Of a DNA stretch of 64,000 nucleotides, positions 49,469-62,169 are shown one piece after another. The translations under genes and the position numbers were made by a program. The notes under the pieces were generated by a model, which saw only the letters and a program-made list of their open reading frames with translations, made no database searches and had not been told where the DNA came from. This DNA is from Tamarix chinensis (lineage: Eukaryota > Streptophyta > Magnoliopsida > Caryophyllales > Tamaricaceae). Within the stretch, counting starts at the first letter, position 1; each line of letters opens with the position of its first letter. The stretch spans positions 77,098,245 through 77,162,244 of the forward strand of contig CM060175.1 of assembly GCA_030549775.1 (NCBI GenBank), read 5' to 3'.

Positions 49469-52400
49469 ATGTTCGCCAAACTCTTCGACAAGGCTATGGC
49501 ATCTGCCAATCCTCAGGTCGTTTCTTCTTCTTCTTCTTCTTCTTCCATTTCTTAATTCTTGAATTATCCGGATAATTGGTGTCTTGATGATCAATTATTT
49601 TCTTGTTCGATCATTGCTTAGGGTTTTAATAATGACCCTTTTTATTTACTCTCTCGGTTCACACATAAGAATAAGTGTGGTTTTAGTTTATGACACAATA
49701 ATTGAGAAAATAATCTAAATGGCTAAATTATTCCTAGTTAACACACTTCCGGAAATGATAATCAAATTGTTTTAAGATTATGAAATGATGAAGAACAAAT
49801 GGTAAACTAGGAAAAATTATTCAACATTTACCTCTATTTGTAAATAAAATTAAAATGCTAAACCTGCGCGGAGGTAGAAATTTTTTCTTTTTAACTCTTG
49901 ATTGATTTCTGACATGCATGTATGCTATGTGGCACTCAGCTCTACCAAAAGTGGCTGGCGAGGAGTTGATTCCTGACGTCCGTGTGGAGTTAGCTATGGA
50001 GTTCATAATTGTTTGCGTAAACTATAATCGCTGATTACAAATTTAAGTACGCTTGATTAGTAAATTCTAAGGGATTGAGCTCAAGTTTAGTTTTTGATTA
50101 CCACAAGTATATGGTAAAGAGAGGGAAAAAAAGCCCAAGTCATATATATAAACTTAAATCTTTGGCCAAGTTTAGCTCATCATCCACTAATGTCCATATG
50201 AGTTGGCTTATGTTTATTGAATCATAATGCTGATTGGCCAGTGTAGAAACTTATATTGGTTGGCCTTTGGGTTGTCACTTGTCAGGTTCCGTCTACAATT
50301 ATTTATATCTGCTTGCTAGTTCCACAGGGCAAAGTTTGATAAAACCATCTCATTGATTTAATGTATTCTATGTTAAAACCAGTCAGCTGACAAGCATTCT
50401 CTGTTAATAGTTCATTATACACTTATAAGGGGACAGCTGGTGCTAAGTTGTGAAGTAGCTTCAATGAGAGTGGTTGACATTAAGAACATGAGAGGTTTTG
50501 AAACATGATACTTTATGACATGGCTGATCTCAGATTTTTGTAGTCTACGTCTCAATTCTCATCTATTTTGAAGATTTCTCCTAAGAAGCTACCATATGTG
50601 GCAATCATGCACGGCTCAAGGTTTTTGCAAAACTGATGTATGTATGTTCAATGAATGTATTTTTATTCTCTTTCAGAGAAAACAATCTAAGATGGTGTCT
50701 GTCCATGTGTCTACTTTTATCCAGATTATATTAATTCGTTAGATAATAAATCCGTTTTTCGAAAAAGGTGCTTTTGGTGCTTCATTTAATTGATAGTCAA
50801 TATCTTTTGTTTTCTTCTTTCAGCATATAGTTTCAGATGGCTGTGAGGAATGCAATTTGTTGGATCCTCGTGTTGTGTTGCATTATGGAATTCCTTCAAC
50901 TGCATCTCGTCTTGCTTATGATCCCATTCAGCATCTTCTGGCTATTGGGACCCTGTGAGTTGAAAAATTTGCCTCTTTGTTGATTTACATGCATAGTTTT
51001 GAAGCTCTACTTTCTTTTGGTCACACTATTGTTGCTTGTACATTAAGCTGAAATTTGCACTAGACAGTTTTTTAAATAATAATTGATAAGTCTAGGGTGT
51101 TGCTAGTCTGTAGCATGTATGACTGACTGATAGATGAAAAAAAACAACAAATGCTATTAATTATTAACCAACCAATTGACACTATGTAGATTCATTCTCA
51201 ACTTGTATCTTCTTCAATTTTGTTCTTTCAGATCAATTTGCTTCAATGTTACCGGCTTTGCAAATTCTTAGCACTCGACCTATTTCCAGCATCTATAAAA
51301 AATGCTACTACTAGTTTCTGCTTGTGTAAGTGAGTCTTTAAATGTTAATCATCAATCTTGATAGCATTTTTAAGCTATGAAAATTGGCTAATTAGTTAGA
51401 GTTTGAAAAGTTTGTAAAAATTGACATAGTTTGATAAATTCAAGAATAACATTGCAAAATGAGAAATGTTCATCAAGATGAGTTTGTGATATATATGAGA
51501 AGAAAAGTTGGTATGCTCCCTATTTTTTATGTCATGGAATATCTTCTGCGAAGAGATAGAATCTCTAAGGCCAGGAATGATGCATTGTTTCCTCTAATTT
51601 GCATGCATTTCTTAAGATTGAATTTTCCTGCAGTTTTTCCTTTTATCTTTTTCTTGTAGAGAAATTGCACCATATACTCTTGTATTATAGCCAAAATACA
51701 CCATATACCCCCTTTTTTGTGTGGCATATACTCTCATTTAACCATTTTTGAATATGATGTTTTTTTTGTTAATTTATCGCTCAATGTTATTTTTATTTCT
51801 TATTCCTATTCCGTCCTCAAATATTTCAATCTTCTTCATCTATTTCTTCCTTTCTCTTCAACTTCAACCTACCTTACCCAATAAAAATTAGAATCTCCAT
51901 AAAAATTTCAGTTTGAGCCAAGTAACCCAATGAAATCTCTGCCTTTTCAAAAAATGAAGAACCAGTCAATTTATGCTCTCTTCTTCAAGACTTAGCGGCA
52001 CTCCTGTTTTGCTGCAGAATGTCAAGCTAGATAGAAACAGACAGATAAAGAACAAACAGAAAAACCAGTGAAATATAATGTATAGAACAATTCATTAAAG
52101 GGAAGACTAGGAAATTTGCCTAATACAAAAAAATATTAGTTTTACATTTGTTTATGCCCTTGTTGACAAAATAATTTGACCTCACCATTAATGACGGTAG
52201 GACTTATATGATCCCAAGGGGCCGCCTCTATGGCCACCACACCACCACTCTTTTCCCATTTGTCTGCTAACCTTATTGGCTTTGTCTCTCTCCACTGCCC
52301 ACCATCACAGATCTCCCCCTTCTATATCAAACAAATTTCTGATGGTTGAAGGAATTAATCTTTGTCAACTTGTCATTCCTCGGGCCTCTTTGGTCTTCAT

Positions 52401-53383
52401 ACTAGAATATACCCAAATCCATTCTATCCTAAAATTTAACCATTCAAACCCAAACCTAAACAATCATATCTTTATTCGTAATTTCACTTCTTCAAATTTG
52501 AAAGTGAAGGGAAAATTGATTTGTGGGATAAAAGGTAGTTGGTTGGTGCTGGAAGAATTGAGGTGATAGTGAAGGTTTACAGGGTGATGGAGAGGGGTGG
52601 ATTGGGTTGGTGAGTATATGGACAAGAATTTGTGTAAAGGGTTGAAGAGGAGGTTTGGGGAAGTTGATTTGGGTAAAAGGTTTATTAGTGCTTGAGAGGT
52701 ATAGATTGGCTTGTTTGCTGCAAGAAGAAGAGGTTGGATTCTCCATCAAAATTGTATTTGAGGATGATGGGGTGTGGTGTTGAGCGTGGGTTGAGGGAGG
52801 AAGAGGAGAGTTTGGGCTTGAGGAAGATACATATATACTTTTTTTTTAGTTTTGATTTTAATTTTATGATAAAGGTTATTTTGGTCAGTTCAAATTCTAG
52901 TACATAGGCAAAATTTACACAAAAAAATTTAACAGAATGATGAACACAACACCCATATAGGTATATAATGTAATCGCTCTCTCTTTTTGTTTGGTTTAGT
53001 GGTAAAAATTAAAAATTAACCTTGGTGAGGAAATAGAAATGAATTAGAGTGTATAAATGTTGACGTGGGTGAATGTAGGAGAATGGAAGGACAATGTTGT
53101 TAACGTATAGCAAAAACTTGATTTTCTACTCTCCACCCGAGTTACCCCTAATTTCAAGGGCTAAGTTGTAGATGTTTAACAAAAAAAAATACTTAATTTT
53201 TACCCTTATCCTGGCTATTCCCCAATTTTAGGGGCAATGAAAATAGAGGGAATCGTGGTGATTCGAGATGAAAGTTTAACCTAGGTGAATATAACAAATT
53301 GTGTGCCCAAATGGGGTGAATCAAAGTGAATAATTTGATTCACCCCGATTCACCAAGTATTTGAAAAGGCGCGAGGGTCTGGG

Positions 53384-53418
<35 letters not shown>

Positions 53419-56400
53419 TGAGGTGACATTGGCAAAACACATCTAAGGTCAACTAGGCACAAAGACGCGCAAGGCTCTAAGTTGCTTGCCTTACCAAAAA
53501 ATTAGTTACCATTAGGTTTTAATTTCACTCAAAAAAATCTGCAATCGATTGAAAAGGGTTGGGAGGAAAGGGTGGAGGGAAAATATGTCATAGGAAGACC
53601 AATAGACATAATTTTGAATGGAGAAGGAAAGAAGTGCATTTAGTGTAGAGAAATAATTCTAAGTAGCTATGTTTAGGATTTATTTTCATAATTACAATAA
53701 TTGAATCGCATGTTGGGATGGAAAGGGAGAGGGAAAAAGGTCGTGGGAAGGCCTGATATTTTAGGAAGATTAAAACAATATTAGTTTGATAATATTAGTA
53801 CCTTATTGTTTAGGTGTGCTTCTTGCGCCTGACATCTAGTCTCTAGACCCCTATTGTCTAGGTGTGCCTTTGGCTTCTTCAAGCATTGGATTCACACCAA
53901 CCCGACCACACTAATTGATTTATTTATTAAAAATCAAGGTGTTAGTCTAGCGGTTAAAAAATAAGGGGTCTAGTTACCTAAATGCCCTAATTTCAAATCT
54001 CTCTCATGCAATATTCTCGATAGGGATCTTTCATAAACAAGCCCTTTGTTAGCCCACAAGCTAGTAGAGGCGAGTCTACGGGGTTCATACTAGGTGTTAT
54101 TTTTGCCTTTACCTTTTTGTTTATCTTTTTAAAATACAATGATGAATTGATTTATTTTACGAATACCCCTTCTTAAGTTAAACAAAGTAGTTTACGCTTG
54201 GGATAAATGCGACAAATAAATGTTGCTCGTCCTGTGGGCTGTGGCTTGCTGATTACATGGTGCTGATTGCTTGCTGATCATTCCATTTGTGTGGGAAGTG
54301 CAAACGGCTTGTGATGGCTTCCTTTTCATTTACTTTTGTTCACTGGACAGGGATGGACGGATCAAAGTTATTGGAGGTGATAATATAGAAGGCCTTTTGA
54401 TATCTCCGAAGAAGTTGCCTTTCAAGAATTTAGAGGTAGAAGACATGATGCTGAGCTTGATTTCTTCTTTGTTTTTCACTCTTTGATTGTTGTATGCAGC
54501 TTTAAGTCATGTTGAAATTATCTAGTTGCCTTGTCTGTGAATCTTTTTTCTGGGTTTGTCTAATTTGTTTTAGACTCATTTCACTGCCCTCGCTGACATG
54601 TTTTTCCTGATTCAGATGTATTTAACCTGAGATTGCTCATTTATTTGATGTTAATCTCTTGTTGATGTTCTTTTTGCCTTGCAATTCCTAAGAGAATGTA
54701 GTGGTGTCTTGTGGCAATTTGTAATATTTTCCTTATCGCATGTAAGGTGTTTAGTGGCTAGCATATAGTTTGCAAGTGAAGTCTTTTTGATAAAATAATT
54801 GTATACATGTGTAAATTGACGGGAGCCATCTTTTCTCTTTCTGTATTCCTGATGAAAAGTGATTATATCCTTTTGGCTTGAGGGTGAGTTCAGGGTGGTA
54901 TATAAGGATGGAGGGCGAGTATGACTCAATGATAGTCTCTAGGTACTTCTCTATCCATCCATGTTTATAATATGTAAAGTTAGAAGATATAATTTTGGTG
55001 TCTTGTAGATTCGAAATTCATCTGTTATACTCTCTGTTAGGTCTTTGGAGGAAGCAGAATAGCTTTGAACGAACTTGATGGATCAATTATCCTTTCATGA
55101 AAGCCTTAATGATGTCAAGTTTTCTTTTATTTGTTTGCTTTTTAGAGGTTACTCTTCTTATATTATGTGTAATTTCCCTCCGGATAATGTTTCACAGTTC
55201 ATCCAAAATCAAGGTTTCCTCGTGAGTGTCTCAAATGAAGATGACATTCAGGTGATTATTCCTCAATTGATCTGGTGCACCATCTTTACCTGTTTGGTTT
55301 TCCTTTTTTTATTAGTCCTGTTTTTGTTTCATAGTATAAGACATTTTTTTTACTTGCATATTAAGAAGTATTAAATTCTAAATACAAAGTTATCTACTTT
55401 TACTAATTTACCCTCATATTAAATTGAATACTCCTTACTCATTTAATTAGAAAGAGAATAATATATGATTAGAATTGGAAATAAACATTTAATTGTTGAT
55501 ACTGTTTTTAAAGTGACTTATACTCATTCCGTTTTTAAAAGGAATTCCTTTTAGGGGAAAATTTGTTTAAGAAAGAAAGTCCTTTTAGAAAAGTTAATAC
55601 TTATTTTTTATTTTTACCCTTATTTTTTTTCTTTCTTCTATGCATTGATTGGTATGTTATTTAATGAAGTGTGTAATTGTAATAGTAGGGACATATTTAT
55701 TGCCCCTTAAAGACTTAAAGTTGTGTTCAAATTGCTAAAAAAACTTTCTTTGAGAAACAGAGGTAGTATTATGAAAGAAAATAAAAAATGCAATATGCAT
55801 TATATTGTGAAATGGATGGAGTATTCATTTTTGTTATTGACAAGGAAGCTCCTATATTCTAACCACTGACACATACTGTTGCATCGCGATGTTGAGCAGG
55901 TTTGGGATCTTGAGCATAGATGTATAGTTTCCAGCTTGCTGTGGGAGTCCAATATAACTGCTTTCTCAGTTATCCAAGGAACAAATTTCATGTATATAAA
56001 GAATAATATCTTTCCATTTTAATCTGATTATTATGCAAGGTTAGCTGCTACAAAGTGATTTACTGAGGTAGGATATTAAACACTATCTCTCTGAATATGT
56101 CCTGCAGGTATCTGGGAGATGAATATGGGACGGTGTCTGTCTTGAAGTTGGATTGCGTCAGAACAAAGCTGCTTCAATTATCCTATTCTATCCATGCGGA
56201 TTCAGCATCTGGTAAAAGCTTTATTACATAACATGAAAACTTGAAGCAATCTTCTAGATCTACTCTATCTTCTTTTCTCAACTCGAGTCAATCAGATGCG
56301 TGACTGCTTGCTTTTATGGCGGCTTTCAAATTTTTTATGAGCTCTGTGTTCCCCTTCGGTCTTAATTTTAACCGATCAGCATTCACTTTGTATACTTGAC

Positions 56401-58271
56401 CTTGTGTGAAAGCTGGGCTTTCTAGAGGCGTCCTGTCAATTAGTATTGGGTTTTCATGATCTGTTCAATTTATATATATAAATTCCTTATCTGGTTATGA
56501 ATACTACTAGTGTGTCCAAAAAAACACAAAACTTATCAATCACGTCACTTCTAGCTGTTTTCTGAGTGTGATGCTCAACTGTAAAATGGGTTTAGGTTAT
56601 TTCATTTCCTATGGATAAGTTACTCAAATGGCCAGTGCCTTTTATTTTTGGTTGCGAATATGTTTTCTTCAATATATCTGTTTCCATCTTCTCAGATGTA
56701 AAAAGAAAAGAAAAGATTTATCAGAAAATGGTGCCAGCTAGGTACTATCTTTTGCAAATACAGAAACGGCAGTAGCATTTTTCTGTACAGTATGTAGTCT
56801 GTAAATAACCCAAAAAGGTGTTTATTGACGTTTACCTTCCTCCGCAATATCCTCTTTTCATCCTCATTTCCTATGTTAGCCTCTTCTTTTCCGGCATCAC
56901 TCTACTTGGTTGAAGCATGTCAATTTCTTTGTGACCAGTTGTATAAGAATCTGTTGATTCACCATTTTGAGTGGCTTATTTTGTTGCCATCTATTGCCCT
57001 TTTGACAGATAAAATTCTTTGATTCTGGCCCAAAAATTCAAACTTGATCTTAACCTGAGCAGACTCGAAGTTAGTTAATCCGATAATAACCCCTATGCAA
57101 AAGGACTTGAATCTAATAGAATCCCACATAAATTCAAACTTGCCCTAGGACCTGAGCTTGACCTGAAATGAAGGCAAACTTGATCCGCAAACACAACATT
57201 TTACTTAATATCAAATTGTTACCTAAACATCAAAAAACTATCTTATTAACAAAATTTTATGTAAAAAAAATGATATCCAACCCATTCAATAATAAATAAA
57301 ACTAAAATGGTGGGACCCTATTCTCCTCACTTTATTTTTAGATTAGATTAACCCATAATTATTTATATCTTATCATGTTAGGTCATAGTTAGTATTGTTA
57401 TAATTATAATATTTATATTTCCAATAACAACAACAACAACAACAACAATTATTTATCTATAAAGATAATAATAACAATTATTATGATAGTTGTAATTACT
57501 ATAATAATCATGACAATAATTATAACTATATTTATAACAATAACGATAATATTAATAGTAATTTGTTATTATTATTACAATTATTATGATAATAATAATA
57601 ATTGTTATTACAATAATCATCATCATCATAATGATAATAAATTGTAAAAATCAACTTATTTGTTACAATAAGTTAACAACAACTTAGGTTAACATGGATT
57701 TTGGAACAATTGTACCTGACCTAAACCTGATTCGATTCAGAATTTGCTGGCCTGAATATAAACCGTCTCAAAGAAACTCGCCCAACCCGACATTTGACTC
57801 AAACTGAACTCCGGTGATAGTTTGTTGATGTTGAGGATTTGATAGCATGATTAAAACATTTTCAACCTTTCACATGGTTCATCAATTGAGATGGCAAGTA
57901 GAATCGGGGTTGGATCACATTTTCTATGCGTCTATCATTTTGCTGATGTAAATGTGCAATTTTTTCTTTTGTTGGGAAGCTTGAAGACAATTAATCATTT
58001 TTCTCTCTCGGATATATTCCAATAAGTTTACTTCTTTCTCCACCCTTTGAAATTGTGATTGAATTATTACATTGAGAACTTCTTTAGGCGCCAAGAAGGC
58101 CATACTTATAAATAGCTATAATCAATCTGTCAAAGCTCAATACTTCATTGTTGTTTAAGCTTCAGATGCTTATTCTGTTATTATTCATCTTGCAGAAGCT
58201 TCTGGCATTCCATTGCTTGATCAGCACTCAGTTGTTGGAGTTCTTCCTCAGCCTTGTTCTCACGGAAATAG
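49469..58271 (+). CDS. Tomosyn / Lgl-like WD40 protein, N-terminal exons (3' incomplete)
   Basis: Seven exons join in phase with consensus-like GT..AG borders: 49469-49516 ([16 protein letters not shown]), 50824-50954 ([33 protein letters not shown]), 54351-54435 ([20 protein letters not shown]), 55198-55251 ([18 protein letters not shown]), 55900-55991 ([20 protein letters not shown]), 56108-56211 ([15 protein letters not shown]), 58196-58271 ([19 protein letters not shown]). Together they give about 196 residues, the start of the first beta-propeller of plant tomosyn/Lgl-type proteins (transducin/WD40 family). Related proteins bind SNAREs and tune vesicle fusion at the plasma membrane; that role is transferred from the family. 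The family is about 1000 residues long, so most of the gene is outside the window. Intron 2 (3.4 kb), intron 6 (2.0 kb) and intron 7 (over 5.7 kb) carry repeats. No stop or frameshift interrupts the visible exons. Confidence 0.9.
51660..52985. mobile_element. Weak candidate Mutator-like insertion in intron 2
   Basis: The left 'gagaaattgcaccatatact' and right segment (inverse of 'atataggtatataatgtaat' plus 'cgctctctc') are loosely similar in inverted orientation, and the contained DNA is richer in GC than the rest of the intron. No clear 9-bp duplication or transposase was seen. Confidence 0.22.
53388..53414. repeat. (AT)n microsatellite
   Basis: About 13 uninterrupted TA units in intron 2 of the tomosyn-like gene. 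Confidence 0.95.
53935..54130 (+). mobile_element. tRNA-derived SINE in intron 2
   Basis: TAGTCTAGCGG (53943-53953) fits a pol III A box and ATTTCAAATCT (53990-54000) resembles a B box, with spacing close to that of tRNA-derived SINEs. A non-tRNA body follows ('agtagaggcgagtctacggg') and a T-rich tail begins near 54100. No target duplication was verified. Confidence 0.5.
57390..57660. repeat. Interrupted (ATA/TTA/CAA)n zone in intron 6
   Basis: Contains a pure (CAA)n run at 57426-57448 and many AAT/ATT units on both strands, so hairpins are possible. Confidence 0.85.
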
Positions 58272-58567
58272 GTTAAATAAGCATAACTTGATATCTCTCT
58301 GTCTGTTCTGCTGATTTTAATTTCTGAGGCATAAGTTAGTTCTAATGGTGATTTATTGCCCTGGTATATTGTCTCATGATTTCCTGTACTTATATGAATG
58401 TAAAAGTTCCTATCTTGATGAATTTGATGTGTTGAACTTATATCAAAATCCTTGATATCACTAGTGAGATTATGAGATGTGTGAGACTCAGAATTTTTAA
58501 CACCCACTATGAACCTAACAGGTTCACAAGGTGTCATTTCAGCATAGGCACTAGATTAAGAGCGATA

Positions 58568-59140
58568 TGTCATGCCCGACTCTTCCCATAGAGTATCGTG
58601 CAACACTTGCTTGTGAGACTAAGTCAAGTTAGCATAATTTGAATTAATGGCAAGATGAGAGTGCAGTTAGTATGGAACGCAAGAGAATTATGAAGAAAGA
58701 AGTTATGTATTACAATGGGATGTGTACAAAGGTAGAGCGCTTACAATACTTGAAACTTTTTCAATTGTGGGAGCTAATGGGATGCACGTCTATTTATAAT
58801 TGAGGTCTCTTAGTCCCTTCTGCAAAAGAGAAAGTTCTATAAATTTTGCAGAATACAAGATAGGTCTAGATATTTCTCTTCTAGACTATTCTACTACCTT
58901 TCATTTTCTTGAAATATCTCTCATGTACAAGAGTGCTTTAGAACATTCCATTTCCTTTCCCTTTATTTGACAATGTTCTTTGATATTCTAGATTATTCTA
59001 TATATATCTATAATTTTCTAGGACACACTAGAAAACCATAGTGTGCTAGACAACTCTAATACTTTCCTACCAAATTGAGCATCCCAGGCGCTTCTAGCTC
59101 GGTCTTGATCCATCCTATGAGGCCCAAAGTTGTCATTTCA
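58568..59140 (-). repeat. 3' LTR of the gag-protease element
   Basis: Begins TGTCATGCCC and ends ...TGTCATTTCA in + coordinates. It aligns along its length with 61020-61451, including 'tttgaattaatggcaagatg', 'gaattatgaagaaagaagt' and 'ctatttataattgagg' (a TATA-like 'ataaatag' on the minus strand, near 58790). Confidence 0.88.
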
Positions 59141-59153
59141 CTATCCCCCGCCT
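59141..59153 (-). other. Polypurine tract
   Basis: GGCGGGGGATAG on the minus strand, directly before the 3' LTR start; the expected second-strand primer. Confidence 0.75.
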
Positions 59154-59306
59154 AAAGTCGTAACACCCTTGTTGCAAATCTTCAACTCATGGCCTTGGTA
59201 TCCCTTGCCTTTTCTTCCAATAACCTTCTTGAGATAGAGGTTGTTGCTTTCATGATTCTAGGGTTGTCCCGATTCTATGCGCTCCCCTTGAGTTGCATTT
59301 CATTCT

Positions 59307-59681
59307 TCAAATGGTGTTGACCTTCAACACAGACTTGCTTCTTTTCATGTTTGAGTCTCGAATGAGCTCCACCATGCACGAGTCCTTTCCATTAAATATG
59401 CACATTGTCCGATCCCTGGGTATCACATATGCTTTGGTGGTGTTGAAGAAGTCTTGGCCCAATATCACAGGAAAGTCATCCAGATCTTCTTCCAAGCACC
59501 TCCAATCTTGATCGACACATCCTGAGCAATATTTTTGTTGCGGGCTAGAGTTGACTACCTTGATGATGGACATATCCCCTTTAATTCTTAACTTGTGCTT
59601 CCGAGCTAGCCCTAAAGGCATGAAGTTGTCGGTTGCTCCTGTATCTACTGTTACCATGGTTGGTTTGCCACAAATATCCAT
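59307..59681 (-). CDS. Retropepsin-like aspartic protease domain
   Basis: An open frame of 124 codons with the active-site motif VDTGATDNFM (residues about 11-20) and the later hydrophobic motif FPVILGQDFF (about 69-78), as in gypsy-type retropepsins. In the family it cleaves the gag polyprotein inside virus-like particles. Only the domain is open: upstream gag is in other frames with breaks, so the real polyprotein start is not this methionine. Immediately downstream the frame stops and reaches the polypurine tract without any polymerase. Confidence 0.85.
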   Translation of the reverse strand: MDICGKPTMVTVDTGATDNFMPLGLARKHKLRIKGDMSIIKVVNSSPQQKYCSGCVDQDWRCLEEDLDDFPVILGQDFFNTTKAYVIPRDRTMCIFNGKDSCMVELIRDSNMKRSKSVLKVNTI

Positions 59682-60109
59682 ATCTATATAAGCTAGCCCT
59701 TCACCTTGTTTTCCTTTAGGAACCGATTAAATTATGTACAAGTGTTGCATGACTCCCATGCATTGTGGCTCCTCATTGTCCCCTCGCATACTAAAGCTAC
59801 TAGCTTTCCTCTTTGTGGGAAATTTCTAACCTAGAGTGGCTTTCTGCGTAGGAAACAACTTGAGTTCTTTTGGCTACTTCCTTCACTGGTAACCGATTTA
59901 TCTTTGCCCTTCCGGTGTCGGCCATGGTCAACCTCAACCTTTTGCCTTAATAAGAATCTCGGGGGACTCTTTAAAGAACATCCACCTTGTCGTACGTTGG
60001 ATTCGTCTCCCCCATCTTTCTTCTTCTCTCCCCATGGAGCATCCTAGGTAAAGGCGAGGTCCACAAACGATTTTGCTATGGCCATAGCGTCGTTAATGCT
60101 AGTAATTCT

Positions 60110-60933
60110 ACGCCTTTCAACTTCAGCCCAAGCCTTAGGTTGGATGCCCATCATAAATTTGAAGTACAATCCCTCCTCCTTCATGTTCGGCATATCTAAC
60201 TTTAGTGCTGCAAACTCTTCTATAGCCCCCCATCGAACTAGTTTGTTTGAGTTTGCCCATATTTACTTGGGCTAGGAATGGGTAAGATTGTTTCTTAGTT
60301 TCTTGCTTAAACTCTGCCGAAGTGGTCTTGGTAGCTCGTCCTAATTCCATATCATTAAACTTGTTCAGCCACCATATGATAGCATAATCAACAAGGAAAA
60401 GAGAGGTGACACATACCTTTTCTATTTCATCAATGATCTTCAAGTTCTCAAGGAAATGTTCTATGTGAAAAAAGGAAGTTGTCAAGTAACTTGCCGTTTT
60501 GTATGTCTGGAAATGATGCAGGCCTTGGTGTATCCACCACTTTAGGAGTTTCTTTGATGGTCCCACATGCCACACTTATTTTATATCAGGCCGTGTCCTC
60601 ATGTATGGTAGCAACTTGGTTAGATAGCTCCTTTACCATAGCTTCTAACTTTCCCATAGTTTGCCGCAAGGCATTCTTATAGAGGACCACGTGTTCATTC
60701 ACCGCCGTGGTGTTATCCTCCATTGTGGTCACAAAGGTGTCCCAGGTTGTTTCGAAGTCTCCATTTAGCTTGATCGTAGTATCCACTACTTCATTAAGGT
60801 CTTCTCTTAGATCCTTGATGTTTCTAATGTGCTCCGCTACCATTACCAACCTAGTCTCGGACCCAGGAAGGACATCCTTAAATTCCCTTCTTTTCTTGCA
60901 CATCCACCACGACGTTGATCTTGGGGTGTTCAC
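60110..60933 (-). pseudogene. Retrotransposon gag, frame-broken
   Basis: The N-terminal part 60586-60933 is a predicted coiled coil (IKDLREDLNEVVDTTIKLNG, TMGKLEAMVKELSNQVATI). After a break near 60580 a second frame shows the retrotrans_gag-like segment with FFHIEHFLENLKI, FLVDYAIIWWLNKF and TSAEFKQETKKQ, a pattern like L.G.A..WW......TW.EFK..F. A further frame change lies near 60430-60480 and no CCHC knuckle was recognised. It builds the particle shell in functional relatives. Confidence 0.78.
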
Positions 60934-61002
60934 CCACTATACTACTACTCTTAAAACTTTATCCCCCATAATGAACTTGCTTGATGTGTGATTCCCCTCG
61001 AG

Positions 61003-61017
61003 CCAACTCTGATACCT
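61003..61017 (-). other. Primer-binding site, tRNA-Met type
   Basis: GGTATCAGAGTTGGC on the minus strand, just inside the 5' LTR; it matches the common plant TGGTATCAGAGC site closely. Confidence 0.85.
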
Positions 61018-61019
61018 AC

Positions 61020-61451
61020 TGTCATGGGCTAACTCTTTCTGTAGAGTCTTGTGTAACACTTAGTCAAGTCAGCCTTATTTGAATTAATGGTAAAATAAGA
61101 ATGCGAGTAGTATGGAACTCAAGAGAATTATAAAGAAAGAAGTCTTGTATCACCAAAAAATGTGTACAACTCGAGACTTTTTCGATTGTGGGAGGTAATG
61201 GGGTGCATTTCTATTTATAGTTAAGGTTCTCTTAGTTCCTTCCGCAAAAAGAAGATTCTAGAATTTTCGTAGAATCTAGAATATGTCTAGATATTATTGT
61301 AGGACACATTATTCTGTACATATCTAGAACTAGGACACATTAGAAAATCATAGAGTACTAGACCTCTGTATTACGTTTCTACCAAATTAAACATCTCGAT
61401 GCATTTAGCTTGGCTTTGATCCATCCCATGGGGTCCAAAATTATCACTTCT
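61020..61451 (-). repeat. 5' LTR of the gag-protease element
   Basis: Begins TGTCATGGGC and ends ...TATCACTTCT. It is shorter than the other LTR (432 against 573 bp) because the middle ('ctctcatgtacaagagtgct' and neighbours) is missing. 'ctatttatagttaagg' near 61213 gives a TATA-like box on the minus strand. Confidence 0.85.
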
Positions 61452-62169
61452 TAATAAGCTACTTATTTGTCAGTCTTAGTGTAACACCTCCAAAATTCAC
61501 TACTGAAAAATTTCGTTTTATTAAAAGATTAGCGAAAGTAAAATAACAAACTGTGAATTTCGGGGATATTACCGCCACACTTAGTACCAGACTGGTTCAC
61601 TCATACCGTTCCAGTACCAAGTGCTAAGGCTAAAAGTGTAAAACATAATTTACAAACCATATATAAATCAGAGTAGCGTGACAAATCATTTACAAGAATA
61701 AAGTCCACCAGTGGTGGTTACAATAACAACAATAACATTAAAACCAGGAATTTTAAAGAAAAAGAGAAAAACCCTTACAGTTCCAGATAATTCCTTACTC
61801 TATTTTCCGTTACCCACTTGAATAGCACCTAAAAATGACCTGCAAGGGACACTGCCTATTGAATAGGCAGGGGCCCCACGAATGGAACCCTTCAGTACTA
61901 TGGTACTGAGTAACCCTTTAAAAACACACTTAAAAGCAGGACCGCAATGCAACACATGATACAAAGCTATATACATATATAATAAGAAATACATGCACCA
62001 CAATCACATACTTAACAAGACCATCAATTATTAATAAGTCATAATGCAAATTCGATACTTTCGGACCTTAAGTCATGTCATAGTGCAAAATCAATATGTT
62101 CGGGCCTTAAGCCATTATTCAATCATTATTCCATCATCTCCCAGATTTTATACCCATGTGAGTGCGGGA

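Larger units (their letters stand above)
58568..61451 (-). mobile_element. Non-autonomous LTR retrotransposon (gag-protease only)
   Basis: Two LTRs in the same orientation (58568-59140 and 61020-61451) enclose about 1.9 kb that encodes gag and an aspartic protease on the minus strand and nothing else. The primer site on the minus strand is GGTATCAGAGTTGGC (about 61003-61017), next to the LTR end CATGACA. A polypurine tract (GGCGGGGGATAG, 59141-59153) precedes the 3' LTR. Flanks CGATA (58563-58567) and TAATA (61452-61456) look like a duplication changed by two transitions. There is no polymerase, RNase H or integrase, so it would need help from another element. It lies in intron 7 of the tomosyn-like gene in the opposite direction. 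Confidence 0.88.

Noticed and set aside
58181..58537. 118-residue minus-strand open frame over exon 7
   Set aside because: It is the antisense shadow of exon 7 (58196-58271) and the intron after it; the plus-strand exon fits phase and family sequence.
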